A stretch of DNA of 64,000 bases from Chitinophagaceae bacterium UBA4857 (lineage in GTDB: Bacteria; Bacteroidota; Bacteroidia; Chitinophagales; Chitinophagaceae). Below are positions 45,570 to 53,560 of this stretch, in pieces. The first letter of the stretch is position 1. The number at the start of each line of letters is the position of its first letter. The notes beneath the pieces are model-generated. The model did no database searches and was not told the DNA's origin. It was given only the letters and a program-made list of their open reading frames with translations. The stretch is taken from positions 52,182 through 116,181 of the forward strand of contig DHEF01000014.1 of the NCBI GenBank assembly GCA_002399735.1. The letters are read 5' to 3'. Both the position numbers and the translations under genes were made by a program.

Positions 45570-47027
45570 CTACTGTAATAAGCATCTTAGTTTTATACCC
45601 ACCTCCCAAAAATTTTTATCATCGCCTTTTAATTGGCCAATTTTATTAATACCATAATTTAATACGGGGCCCATTTGCCATACCCTGTTTTTATTATTGG
45701 TAAAGCCAATGGTAAATCCTGTATGTATAAAAAAATGTGTTTTAGTAAACGACTTATCATCCTCATGAAAGCTACCACCTAAATATGACGACGCTACTAA
45801 TGCGTTGGTGCTTATTAAACGACTTACAGACCCACCCAAATCCCAACTGAAAGGCATGTTTTCGTTTTTGTTTAGTATAAGATGATGTGTTACCGGTATA
45901 CTGATAAAATGAAACTTGTTGATATGATTTTTTAATTCGCGGCCATAATAATAAGTACGCATATTGGCATTATTAGATACCGTGGTACTACTATCACCAA
46001 TTTTACTTATGGTAGATAAATACTGATACGACAAACCAACGGATACTGCATTGCGACGGGTTAATTGCTTGTACCCAACCAAACCAAATGAATGTGCGGT
46101 AGAAGCACGATGCGTATTTTGGCTTTCCCATACCGCACTATTACTTAATACCGGACTTAAACCATTATTATAACCCGCCGTAGGAGCGTCTAATTGCATA
46201 CTTTTATTTACACCCTCAATTTTATCCATTGTACCAGAAACACCTGCCATTACTTCTACACCCCAATAAAACGGATATTTTTTCTTAGTTATTTTTACTA
46301 TTTCTCCCTGTGTTACTATATGTTGTGGTATGCTTGCAATATTTACCGGAATATCAGTTATGCTATTGGTATCGGTTATGTTTACAAAGCTTTTATCGGA
46401 TAAATTACTGGCTACGGTTAATTTACGTTTTGTTATTATATCAGCATCTGAATTTTCATTTACGGCTATTATGCTATTATTTGTAACGGCATCGTCATTT
46501 ACATTAGCAGGAGTACCAGTTATATCAATAATATCGGTGTTAACTTTATTTGTATTAGCCTTAACAACAATATTTTTTTTGTTTTTAGGTTTTTTATTTA
46601 CTGTAGCTACATCTACATTACTGATTGCTTTTTTATCGGTAATTGTATGTACATTATCGGCTTTTGCAGGTATTGCCGGCTGTTTAACTACCTCGTCATT
46701 TTTTGTATTTACCGTTGTATCTACTGTTGTGTTGGTATTAATATTTGTTAAGGTTGTTGTTTCGTTTGCTGTTAATTTATTTTTATCAGGTGTTATATCT
46801 GTCCCTGTTGTATTAACCATTTGCGGTTGTGCAGGGTTAAGTTGCTGCCAGGCAACAAAACCGCCACCGGTGCATACCAATGCCGTAAGAAAAAACAGGA
46901 AGAAAGCCCTTCTTCTTTTTTTCTTTTGCAAACCTGCTTCCAGTTTTTGCCATACGCCATCGGATGGCCTCATTTGTAATTGGGCCAGCCGCTGCTCTAC
47001 CTCTTTCTCAAAATCATTTGCCAACAT
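45570..47027 (-). CDS. Dual-membrane-spanning anti-sigma-like protein (N-terminal anti-sigma, C-terminal outer-membrane barrel)
   Basis: 485 residues. Residues 1-35 form a short helical cytoplasmic segment (FEKEVEQRLAQLQMRPSDGV...WQKLEAGL). KKKRRR (35-40) precedes one membrane helix (41-60). A long Asn/Thr/Val/Lys-rich low-complexity linker follows (about 65-250), then a C-terminal domain with alternating beta-strands (from YPFYWGVEVMAGVSG) ending KLRCLLQ, like outer-membrane barrels. The gene overlaps the ECF sigma gene by 14 bp, so it is its likely antagonist. The layout matches the dual membrane-spanning anti-sigma (Dma) type described in Bacteroides. Inference: it transmits envelope status to the sigma factor, perhaps via proteolysis. 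Confidence 0.8.
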   Translation of the reverse strand: MLANDFEKEVEQRLAQLQMRPSDGVWQKLEAGLQKKKRRRAFFLFFLTALVCTGGGFVAWQQLNPAQPQMVNTTGTDITPDKNKLTANETTTLTNINTNTTVDTTVNTKNDEVVKQPAIPAKADNVHTITDKKAISNVDVATVNKKPKNKKNIVVKANTNKVNTDIIDITGTPANVNDDAVTNNSIIAVNENSDADIITKRKLTVASNLSDKSFVNITDTNSITDIPVNIASIPQHIVTQGEIVKITKKKYPFYWGVEVMAGVSGTMDKIEGVNKSMQLDAPTAGYNNGLSPVLSNSAVWESQNTHRASTAHSFGLVGYKQLTRRNAVSVGLSYQYLSTISKIGDSSTTVSNNANMRTYYYGRELKNHINKFHFISIPVTHHLILNKNENMPFSWDLGGSVSRLISTNALVASSYLGGSFHEDDKSFTKTHFFIHTGFTIGFTNNKNRVWQMGPVLNYGINKIGQLKGDDKNFWEVGIKLRCLLQ

Positions 47028-47631
47028 AAGTTAACTTTTCATTGTCAGACAGCCTTTCTTCCTGCAAAGCTTTTATCCAGCTTATTAATACGGCCCTGGC
47101 ACGGGCATATTGCGAACGGGAAGTACTGTCACTAATACCTAATATTTGTCCAATTTCTACATGCGAATACCCCTCTACGGCATGCAGGTTAAAAATTACC
47201 TGATACCCTTGTGGTAATTGCCTTATTAAATTGGCAATTTCTTTTGCTTCAATATTTATTTCGGGGTTATCGTTTGTTACCGGGTGCATGTACTCCTCGG
47301 TAAAATACATTTCGGTTTGGTACCTTTTATTCTTTTTTAAATAGTTTAATGCGGTGGTTACCATAATGCGGCGTATCCAACCGCCCAATTCGCCTTCAAA
47401 TTTAAACTGACCAAGTTTATTAAACACTTTTACAAAAGCTTCCTGTAATACATCCTCGGCATCGGGTAACGAGCGGGTATAACGAAAACATACCCCCAGC
47501 ATGCTGCCGGCGTACTTTTCGTACAACTCCCTTTGTGCACTTAATTTGCCTTTCAGGCAATCCTGTATTAAACGCCTTTCATCTGTCATTAATTCGTAAG
47601 GTTGACAACCACTGTTTCTCAACCGCTGCAT
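47014..47631 (-). CDS. ECF RNA polymerase sigma factor
   Basis: 205 residues from ATG 47631 (191 from the alternative ATG 47589, MTDERRLIQDCLKGK). Region 2 is visible as YEKYAGSMLGVCFRYTRS, then DAEDVLQEAFVKVF and FEGELGGWIRRIMVTTALNYLKK. Region 4 is LPQGYQVIFNLHAVEGYSHVEIGQILGISDSTSRSQYARAR. A short acidic linker lies between. It directs RNA polymerase to envelope-related promoters; the regulon is unknown. The downstream gene overlaps by 14 bp and encodes its probable anti-sigma partner. Confidence 0.93.
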   Translation of the reverse strand: MQRLRNSGCQPYELMTDERRLIQDCLKGKLSAQRELYEKYAGSMLGVCFRYTRSLPDAEDVLQEAFVKVFNKLGQFKFEGELGGWIRRIMVTTALNYLKKNKRYQTEMYFTEEYMHPVTNDNPEINIEAKEIANLIRQLPQGYQVIFNLHAVEGYSHVEIGQILGISDSTSRSQYARARAVLISWIKALQEERLSDNEKLTYVGK

Positions 47632-47732
47632 TACGGGTGCAACATAAGCAACAAAAAAGCCGAAACAAATTAAAATGTTTGTTATAAAACATTTCAGCTT
47701 GTTCCGGCTTACACTAATTAACTAGTAATCAA

Positions 47733-48257
47733 CTACTTTACTACAAATCCTACTTTTATACCACCCCATAACAAGTTTACTTCACCGCTTTTATTTACGG
47801 CGTAAGTAAGTGTTTCGGTAAAAGGTGTATTATCTTTTTTTGCAGGCACCGTTATACGCAAAGCATCTTCACTTTCTTTGTATTTATAAGCACCCCAGTC
47901 TTTCCATACTTTATTAAAAATAATAGTCCAGTTATCGCCATTGTCAATAGTAAAAAAACCGTATTTGCCTGCGGGTAATTTTTTACCATTAATGGTTACG
48001 TCTTTGCTTACTTCAAAAATAGTGGTTGCGTTAGCACCTGCACGCCATACTTCCCCTTTTTTAGGTTCAAGGTTTTCGCCAATTACGCGTCCTTTTACCG
48101 ATGGCTGGCTATAATCAATAGTCACTTCTGTACCGCTGGCAATAGTTGCTTTGGCTACAGCCGGTGGACTTTTAGGTTTTGGTTTATCGGTTTCATTTTG
48201 TGCTTGTACTACCAACATGCTACACATAGCAAAGGCCGTAAAAAATAATGCTTTCAT
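47733..48257 (-). CDS. DUF2911 secreted protein
   Basis: 174 residues with signal peptide MKALFFTAFAMCSMLVVQAQ. The DUF2911 domain is clear: VTIDYSQPSVKGR, then WRAGANATT and GKKLPAGKYGFFTIDNGDNW. Function unknown; probably a small periplasmic or exported beta protein. It lies 26 bp after the SRPBCC gene on the same strand, so co-transcription is likely, and just upstream of the sigma/anti-sigma operon. Confidence 0.88.
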   Translation of the reverse strand: MKALFFTAFAMCSMLVVQAQNETDKPKPKSPPAVAKATIASGTEVTIDYSQPSVKGRVIGENLEPKKGEVWRAGANATTIFEVSKDVTINGKKLPAGKYGFFTIDNGDNWTIIFNKVWKDWGAYKYKESEDALRITVPAKKDNTPFTETLTYAVNKSGEVNLLWGGIKVGFVVK

Positions 48258-48283
48258 GATAATTACAATTGAGGGGTTTAATA

Positions 48284-48814
48284 TTATTTGGTTTCTAAAA
48301 AACTCTTTAATCCTGCTAATCCGTTTTCTAACATAGAGCCGTACCTGGCTTCAAATGATAAACTGGAAAATTTTTCCCATGGGTACCATTTTAATTTAAA
48401 GTCAATGTACCATTGTACGGTCACTAAATCCGAACCCGCATGTTCAATTACCTGCCAACCCATATTTGTCTTTTGCGATCCGGCTTTACTTAACGTTGCC
48501 ATCAGGTGATTTACACTATCCTGCACTAAAGAAATTTGTGATCCTTTTACCTCGGCAAAAGTTACTTTCCCGTTTTCTTCAATTGGTTTTTCCAGCGCCA
48601 ATGTATCAAACCCGGGGTACCAGTTTTTCCAGTTTCTAATATCATTAATTTGCGCAATGATTGTGCCAGCGTTAGCATTAATATTTACCGCCCGGGAAAT
48701 ACGAATGTTAGATGGAATAAAAAAAGTAATGCCTGTTACTAACAGAAACAGGATCACAAAACTTATCAGTGCTAATTTTATTAATTTCAAAACAAAAATT
48801 TTAAGCCTTCCCAA
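48284..48814 (-). CDS. SRPBCC (START-like) protein with N-terminal membrane anchor
   Basis: 176 residues. A single N-terminal hydrophobic helix (about 8-32) is followed by a polyketide-cyclase/SRPBCC domain beginning ISRAVNINANAGTIIAQIND and RNWKNWYPGFD, and ending with a long C-terminal helix (MLENGLAGLKSFLE). Such domains bind hydrophobic ligands. Likely anchored in the inner membrane with the domain outside the cytoplasm. It is upstream of DUF2911 in a probable two-gene operon. Confidence 0.83.
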   Translation of the reverse strand: MGRLKIFVLKLIKLALISFVILFLLVTGITFFIPSNIRISRAVNINANAGTIIAQINDIRNWKNWYPGFDTLALEKPIEENGKVTFAEVKGSQISLVQDSVNHLMATLSKAGSQKTNMGWQVIEHAGSDLVTVQWYIDFKLKWYPWEKFSSLSFEARYGSMLENGLAGLKSFLETK

Positions 48815-48916
48815 ACCCCTCCTTCGGAAGGGATTAAAAGATATAATATTGTTGACTATTTCTGACTCATCACTTCATTGCCTAATTACCAAATTGTCTA
48901 ATTATCTAATTTTCCC

Positions 48917-50020
48917 TCACTCCCACTTCATTAATTTATTTAATACAGCATAAATAACGGCAATCCAAATACCTAAAATGCCTAATTCTTTCCAACAGTC
49001 AAACAAGTGTAACCCATCAAAAGATATTTTACGCATGGCATTATTAAACTGTGTTAGCGGTAATGCCTGGCATAAGTCCTGCAACCATTTTGGAAACACT
49101 TCTATCGGAAAAAACGTACCTGACAATAACATTTGCGGAAAGCCGAAAATATTAATCAGCAACGGAATAATTGCATCTGTTTTTGCCACACTACTGATAA
49201 TTAAACCCACCCCCATCAGCAAAAACAACATTACCATGGTTAACAGTAACATTTCAACCAGGGTAATAACACCGTGTACCAACGTAAAGTTTAAAAAGAA
49301 ATACCCGAACAAAATTAACACCAATACATTTACTACCTGAAAAAACAAACGACTGGCACCTATACCTATTAAAATATTTATTTTTTTTACCGGCGTAGCA
49401 TAAAAACGTTTCAGCACCAATTGTTCCCGCAGGTTAAAAAAGGTAATAGCAATACCAAATAAGGTAGCAAATAAGATGGAAAAGCCTAACTGCCCTGGTA
49501 AAATAAAATCAATGCGGCGAAACTTACGTCCTTCGTATACAGTTGGCTCTAAACGATAATGTCTATCATTAATATGGGCTTCATCCAGTTCAGTTTTTAT
49601 GGCCAGGTAGTCCAGTTGTTGTAATAGTTCTCCCAGATTACTGCCACTGGCCGATGTGGCAATTATTCTTACTTTATAGGTATGAAAAGAATCTGTCGCC
49701 TGCTTATCAATGCGCAGCATAGCTGTCAGACTGCCTTTTTCAATTGCCTCCCGCATCGCTACGGTATCTTTCAGTGAAGCAATCCTTATGTAGGGATTGG
49801 CTTTTATACTGTCAAAAAAAGCATTGGCCGTATCACTGCCGGGTATAATAGCAATAGGCTGACTACTGCTGCCACCATTACTGAATGCACCAAAAATGAG
49901 GATAAAAATAATAGGAAAAAGTAAACTAAAAATAATAGAAGCCGGCTGTTTAAATATTGCTTTAAAACTTGCCCTGGTTATTGCCCATAATGCCTTAGCC
50001 TGACTATAAGATTGCGCCAT
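48917..50020 (-). CDS. ABC-2 type transporter permease
   Basis: 367 residues from the ATG at 50020 (MAQSYSQAKALWAITRASFK); an open frame upstream to 50107 lacks homology. ABC-2 layout: one helix near residues 26-45 (SIIFSLLFPIIFILIFG), an extracytoplasmic domain of about 140 residues, then five C-terminal helices (190-360) with LLSGTFFPIEVFPKWLQ. The ATPase partner is not in the neighbourhood. Expected to export a lipid, polysaccharide or drug. The ATG is 87 bp downstream of the longest possible start. Confidence 0.88.
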   Translation of the reverse strand: MAQSYSQAKALWAITRASFKAIFKQPASIIFSLLFPIIFILIFGAFSNGGSSSQPIAIIPGSDTANAFFDSIKANPYIRIASLKDTVAMREAIEKGSLTAMLRIDKQATDSFHTYKVRIIATSASGSNLGELLQQLDYLAIKTELDEAHINDRHYRLEPTVYEGRKFRRIDFILPGQLGFSILFATLFGIAITFFNLREQLVLKRFYATPVKKINILIGIGASRLFFQVVNVLVLILFGYFFLNFTLVHGVITLVEMLLLTMVMLFLLMGVGLIISSVAKTDAIIPLLINIFGFPQMLLSGTFFPIEVFPKWLQDLCQALPLTQFNNAMRKISFDGLHLFDCWKELGILGIWIAVIYAVLNKLMKWE

Positions 50021-50143
50021 GAATGTATATTGGTACGCAAAAATAAACAATTGTTGAGAGTAAAAGGTGGTAATTGCATAGTTGCTGTAAACACAATACC
50101 ATAACAAGTTGTTATGGCATTGCGGTTGTTATTTTAACCAAAC

Positions 50144-50647
50144 TTATTCTTCCATCTTAAATCCATTTTTAGCAGCATACGCCTCTTGTTCTTTAACTAC
50201 CTTTTGTAACATTTCACCCTCACCTTCTGCCAATGTGCTTAGCTTTTCAACATACTTTTCCAAAACATTATCCGAAACTGTTTTACTCAGGCTCTCAAAA
50301 GGCAGAAAACCCTGCCCTATCATGTAATCCTGAAAACACAAAAACTCAACCATGGCCAACCTGAGCTTTACAGAACCTTTATAATCCTTCATCAGGAATA
50401 TCTCCATCTTTTTACGCACAATAAAATTTTGTATTTCTTTACGCACCGGTGCCAGTTTTTCAAACTCCCGTTTTTCTTTTATCTCACCAAATTTGGTTCC
50501 CCATTTACTGCCTAAGGTATACAAGGTATCGGTTGTTGAAGCCAGGTAATCGTTATAATCTATTGCTGCATTATTATCCTGCGCTTGCGATTGAAAAGAA
50601 AATAATAACCAAATTACAACACTTGAAAAAAGTGATTTAATACTCAT
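50144..50647 (-). CDS. Small secreted protein of unknown function
   Basis: 167 residues from the ATG at 50647, which begins the signal peptide MSIKSLFSSVVIWLLFSFQSQAQ; the longer frame to 50710 is rejected. The mature part is helical and charged (KEIQNFIVRKKMEIFLMKDYKG...; KYVEKLSTLAEGEGEMLQKVVKEQ), resembling unnamed LIC11966-type surface proteins. It probably stays in the periplasm or on the surface. No motif gives a function. Confidence 0.65.
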   Translation of the reverse strand: MSIKSLFSSVVIWLLFSFQSQAQDNNAAIDYNDYLASTTDTLYTLGSKWGTKFGEIKEKREFEKLAPVRKEIQNFIVRKKMEIFLMKDYKGSVKLRLAMVEFLCFQDYMIGQGFLPFESLSKTVSDNVLEKYVEKLSTLAEGEGEMLQKVVKEQEAYAAKNGFKMEE

Positions 50648-50763
50648 GGTGGTGGATTTAATATTTTTTAAAAGTAATATTAAAGTATAATAACTCATAA
50701 TTGTTAGCAATAAAAATCTTGCTGCTTATCCGCTACTCGCTAACAAACACAGCGTACTTAAAG

Positions 50764-50845
50764 TGCCCAATAGCAATATGCAGCACAAGTGTGCGACGCA
50801 AGGGACGATGCTAGTAGCACTGCAGCCGGTACCATAAAACAAAAC
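50764..50845 (+). repeat. Family-1 intergenic element, copy 13
   Basis: The core TGCGACGCAA is at 50792-50801 with GTGCCCAATAGCAAT upstream, GGGACGATGCTAGTAGCAC downstream, and GCCGGTACCATAAAAC running directly into the fusA terminator. Confidence 0.88.
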
Positions 50846-50876
50846 ACCCCACAGTAAACTGCGGGGTGCTTTTATG
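50842..50876 (-). terminator. Intrinsic terminator of fusA
   Basis: The minus strand forms CACCCCGCAG/CTGTGGGGTG with one G-U pair and a TTTA loop, followed by TTTTGTTTTATG. The T-tract merges with the end of a family-1 element. Confidence 0.88.
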
Positions 50877-50894
50877 TAGTAATTACAATATTAA

Positions 50895-53042
50895 TTATGC
50901 ATTTACTTTACCTTTTGCTTTTGCAACCACTTCCTCAGAAATGTTGTTTGGAGCAGCAGCGTAGTGAGAGAACTCCATGGTAGATGATGCACGACCTGAA
51001 GATAATGAACGCAATTGCGTTACATAACCAAACATTTCGCTTAACGGAACTTTGGCTTTAATAACCTCGGCACCGGCACGGCTATCCATACCTTCCATCA
51101 TACCACGACGACGGTTTAAGTCACCAGTAACATCACCCATGTACTGAGCAGGAGTAATAACTTCTACTTTCATAATAGGCTCAAGTAATACTGGTTTTGC
51201 TTTACGTGCCGCTTCGCGGAAACCTTGTTTAGCACATAACTCAAACGACATACCGTCAGAGTCAACTGCGTGGAAGCTACCGTCGAAAATACGAATCTTC
51301 ATATTGTCAACCGGGTAGTTAGCCAATACTCCTGTGGTCATTGATGCTTCAAAACCTTTTTGGATTGGAGCAATAAACTCACGAGGAATAGAACCACCTA
51401 CGATGTTGTTAACAAACTGGAAGTTTTTATCCGGATTCTCTTTTTTCCAATCTTCATCAACCGGGCCTAATTCAAACATAACGTCGGCAAATTTACCACG
51501 ACCACCGGTTTGTTTTTTCAAGGTTTCACGGTGTTGTACAGTTGTGTTGAAAGCCTCTTTGTAAGCCACCTGAGGAGCACCTTGGTTTACTTCTACTTTA
51601 AATTCACGACGCATACGGTCAATGATAATTTCTAAGTGAAGCTCACCCATACCACGTAAAATGGTTTGGCCGGTATCTTCGTCAGTATTTACACGTAAGG
51701 TAGGATCTTCTTCAACCAACTTGGCGATAGCCATACCCATTTTATCAACGTCGGCCTGCGTTTTAGGTTCAACCGCAATAGCGATTACCGGCTCAGGAAT
51801 AAACATGTTCTCCAGTACAATCGGGTGATTCTCATCACAAAGGGTATCACCGGTTTTAATTTCTTTAAAACCAACCGCTGCACCAATATCACCTGCCTCG
51901 ATAAAATCGATAGGGTTTTGTTTGTTGGCAAACATTTTCATGATACGGCTGATACGCTCTTTCTTACCGCTACGTACGTTCAATACATAAGAACCTGCAT
52001 CCAGGTGACCAGAGTAAGCCCGGAAGAAAGCCAGACGACCTACAAATGGGTCAGTCATAATTTTAAATGCCAATGCAGCAAACGGCTCTTTAGGATCCGG
52101 TTTACGGTACATTTTCACTTCAGGATCGTTAGGGTCTGTACCTTCGATAGCTTCAACGTCTACCGGAGAAGGCAGGTAACGACAAACGGCATCCAGTGCA
52201 GTTTGTACACCTTTATTTTTAAATGAAGAACCGCACATCATAGGTACAATGCTCAGGTCAATTGTAGCCTTACGGATAGCTTCATGAATTTCGTCTTCGC
52301 TGATGCTGTTAGGATCTTCAAAGAATTTCTCCATTAACTGGTCATCATATTCTGCTACTGCCTCAACCAGGCTTGCACGCCATTCTTCAGCTTCCGCTTG
52401 CATATCAGCAGGAATATCAATTTCGTCAAAGGTCATACCTTCAGTTTCCATGTGCCAGATGATACCTTTCATTTTGATAAGGTCAACAACACCCTGGAAA
52501 TTATCTTCAGCACCAATTGGTAACTGTAAAGGCACAGCTTTAGAACCTAACATTTCTTTCACCTGTTTTACCACGTTTAAGAAATCGGCACCGCTGCGGT
52601 CCATTTTGTTTACAAAACCAATACGGGGTACATTGTAACGGTTAGCCTGGCGCCATACAGTTTCAGATTGTGGCTCCACACCATCAACCGCAGAAAATAA
52701 AGCGATCAGACCATCCAGTACACGCATACTACGCTCCACCTCTACGGTAAAGTCAACGTGACCCGGAGTATCAATAATGTTAAAAGAGTATTTTTTACTG
52801 TTAGCATCAGCAGTACCTTTTACTGTAGGAAAATTCCAGTTACAGCTTACAGCAGCCGAGGTAATGGTAATACCTCTTTCTTTCTCTTGCTCCATCCAGT
52901 CGGTTGTAGCACCACCATCATGCACCTCACCAATACGGTGAATCATTCCGGTATAACGTAAAATACGTTCTGTAGTTGTGGTTTTACCGGCATCAATATG
53001 GGCGGCAATACCAAAGTTTCTCTGAAGTTTTAAGTCAGCCAT
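50895..53042 (-). CDS. fusA: Translation elongation factor G
   Basis: 715 residues, full length. The GTPase domain has G1 AHIDAGKTT (14-22), DTPGHVDF and NKMDRSGAD; domain II and the C-terminal domains follow (EPVIAIAVEPKT, FGYVTQLRSLSSGRASSTMEF). EF-G translocates tRNA and mRNA and acts in ribosome recycling. The gene is single here, not in the str operon; rpsL, rpsG and tuf are not adjacent. A canonical promoter lies unusually far upstream, giving a leader of about 280 nt. Confidence 0.97.
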   Translation of the reverse strand: MADLKLQRNFGIAAHIDAGKTTTTERILRYTGMIHRIGEVHDGGATTDWMEQEKERGITITSAAVSCNWNFPTVKGTADANSKKYSFNIIDTPGHVDFTVEVERSMRVLDGLIALFSAVDGVEPQSETVWRQANRYNVPRIGFVNKMDRSGADFLNVVKQVKEMLGSKAVPLQLPIGAEDNFQGVVDLIKMKGIIWHMETEGMTFDEIDIPADMQAEAEEWRASLVEAVAEYDDQLMEKFFEDPNSISEDEIHEAIRKATIDLSIVPMMCGSSFKNKGVQTALDAVCRYLPSPVDVEAIEGTDPNDPEVKMYRKPDPKEPFAALAFKIMTDPFVGRLAFFRAYSGHLDAGSYVLNVRSGKKERISRIMKMFANKQNPIDFIEAGDIGAAVGFKEIKTGDTLCDENHPIVLENMFIPEPVIAIAVEPKTQADVDKMGMAIAKLVEEDPTLRVNTDEDTGQTILRGMGELHLEIIIDRMRREFKVEVNQGAPQVAYKEAFNTTVQHRETLKKQTGGRGKFADVMFELGPVDEDWKKENPDKNFQFVNNIVGGSIPREFIAPIQKGFEASMTTGVLANYPVDNMKIRIFDGSFHAVDSDGMSFELCAKQGFREAARKAKPVLLEPIMKVEVITPAQYMGDVTGDLNRRRGMMEGMDSRAGAEVIKAKVPLSEMFGYVTQLRSLSSGRASSTMEFSHYAAAPNNISEEVVAKAKGKVNA

Positions 53043-53084
53043 GACTATTTAATTTGAATGTTTACGTGTTATGTATAAAAATAT

Positions 53085-53160
53085 TTATTGTGTCATCTGT
53101 AGTGCTACTATCAGCTTTCGTTGCGTCGCACTCTTGTACTTACTGTTCGCTTATCAGCAA
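53085..53160 (-). repeat. Family-1 intergenic element, copy 14 (inside the fusA leader)
   Basis: The plus core TTGCGTCGCA is at 53121-53130. Read on the minus strand it has AGTACAAGAGTGCGACGCAA and GCTGATAGTAGCACTACAG. The orientation matches fusA, so it would be transcribed as part of its leader RNA. Confidence 0.85.
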
Positions 53161-53327
53161 TTTTGCAGGTGGTTATCGGCTGGGAATGAAGGTATTAGGT
53201 ACGTAGTGGTTTATGTTTACTACGTAAAAAGTGCCGATATGTGTGATTAGACTCTCATAATTTGCCATGTAAAGAAAACTCCGCATTTCTGGTACACTTA
53301 CGTGTACAGTTTTCCCTTATGGCGCCG

Positions 53328-53357
53328 CAAAGGTAAGGTTTTTTATAAAAAAACAAA
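53328..53357 (-). promoter_or_regulatory. Candidate fusA promoter, far upstream
   Basis: On the minus strand, TTTG (53354-53357), an 18-bp spacer, then an exact TACCTTTG (53328-53335). Transcription would start near 53320, about 280 nt before the fusA ATG. The leader contains GTACAC/GTGTAC (53292-53307) and a family-1 element. The rest of the 53043-53560 gap shows no gene. Confidence 0.72.
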
Positions 53358-53560
53358 ACCACTCATTCAATATTTCTCAGGCTTAAAGTTAAAATACCTA
53401 AACGCAGTTAACCCCTTGCAATAGCCCTCAGTATTTTGCCCATGAGCAAAAAACGGCGAAATAAGCACAAAACATAGCTGCTATGCTAAAAAAGTTCCTT
53501 TTTGTTTGATGACATTTTTTATACCAATACGATATATAGTTAACTAAAAAACTGTCTAAC

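Noticed and set aside
46330..47034. A 234-codon open frame on the plus strand opposite the anti-sigma-like gene
   Set aside because: It is hydrophobic only because it mirrors the Asn/Thr/Val-rich linker codons of the real minus-strand gene, which has sigma-factor context and an overlap with it.
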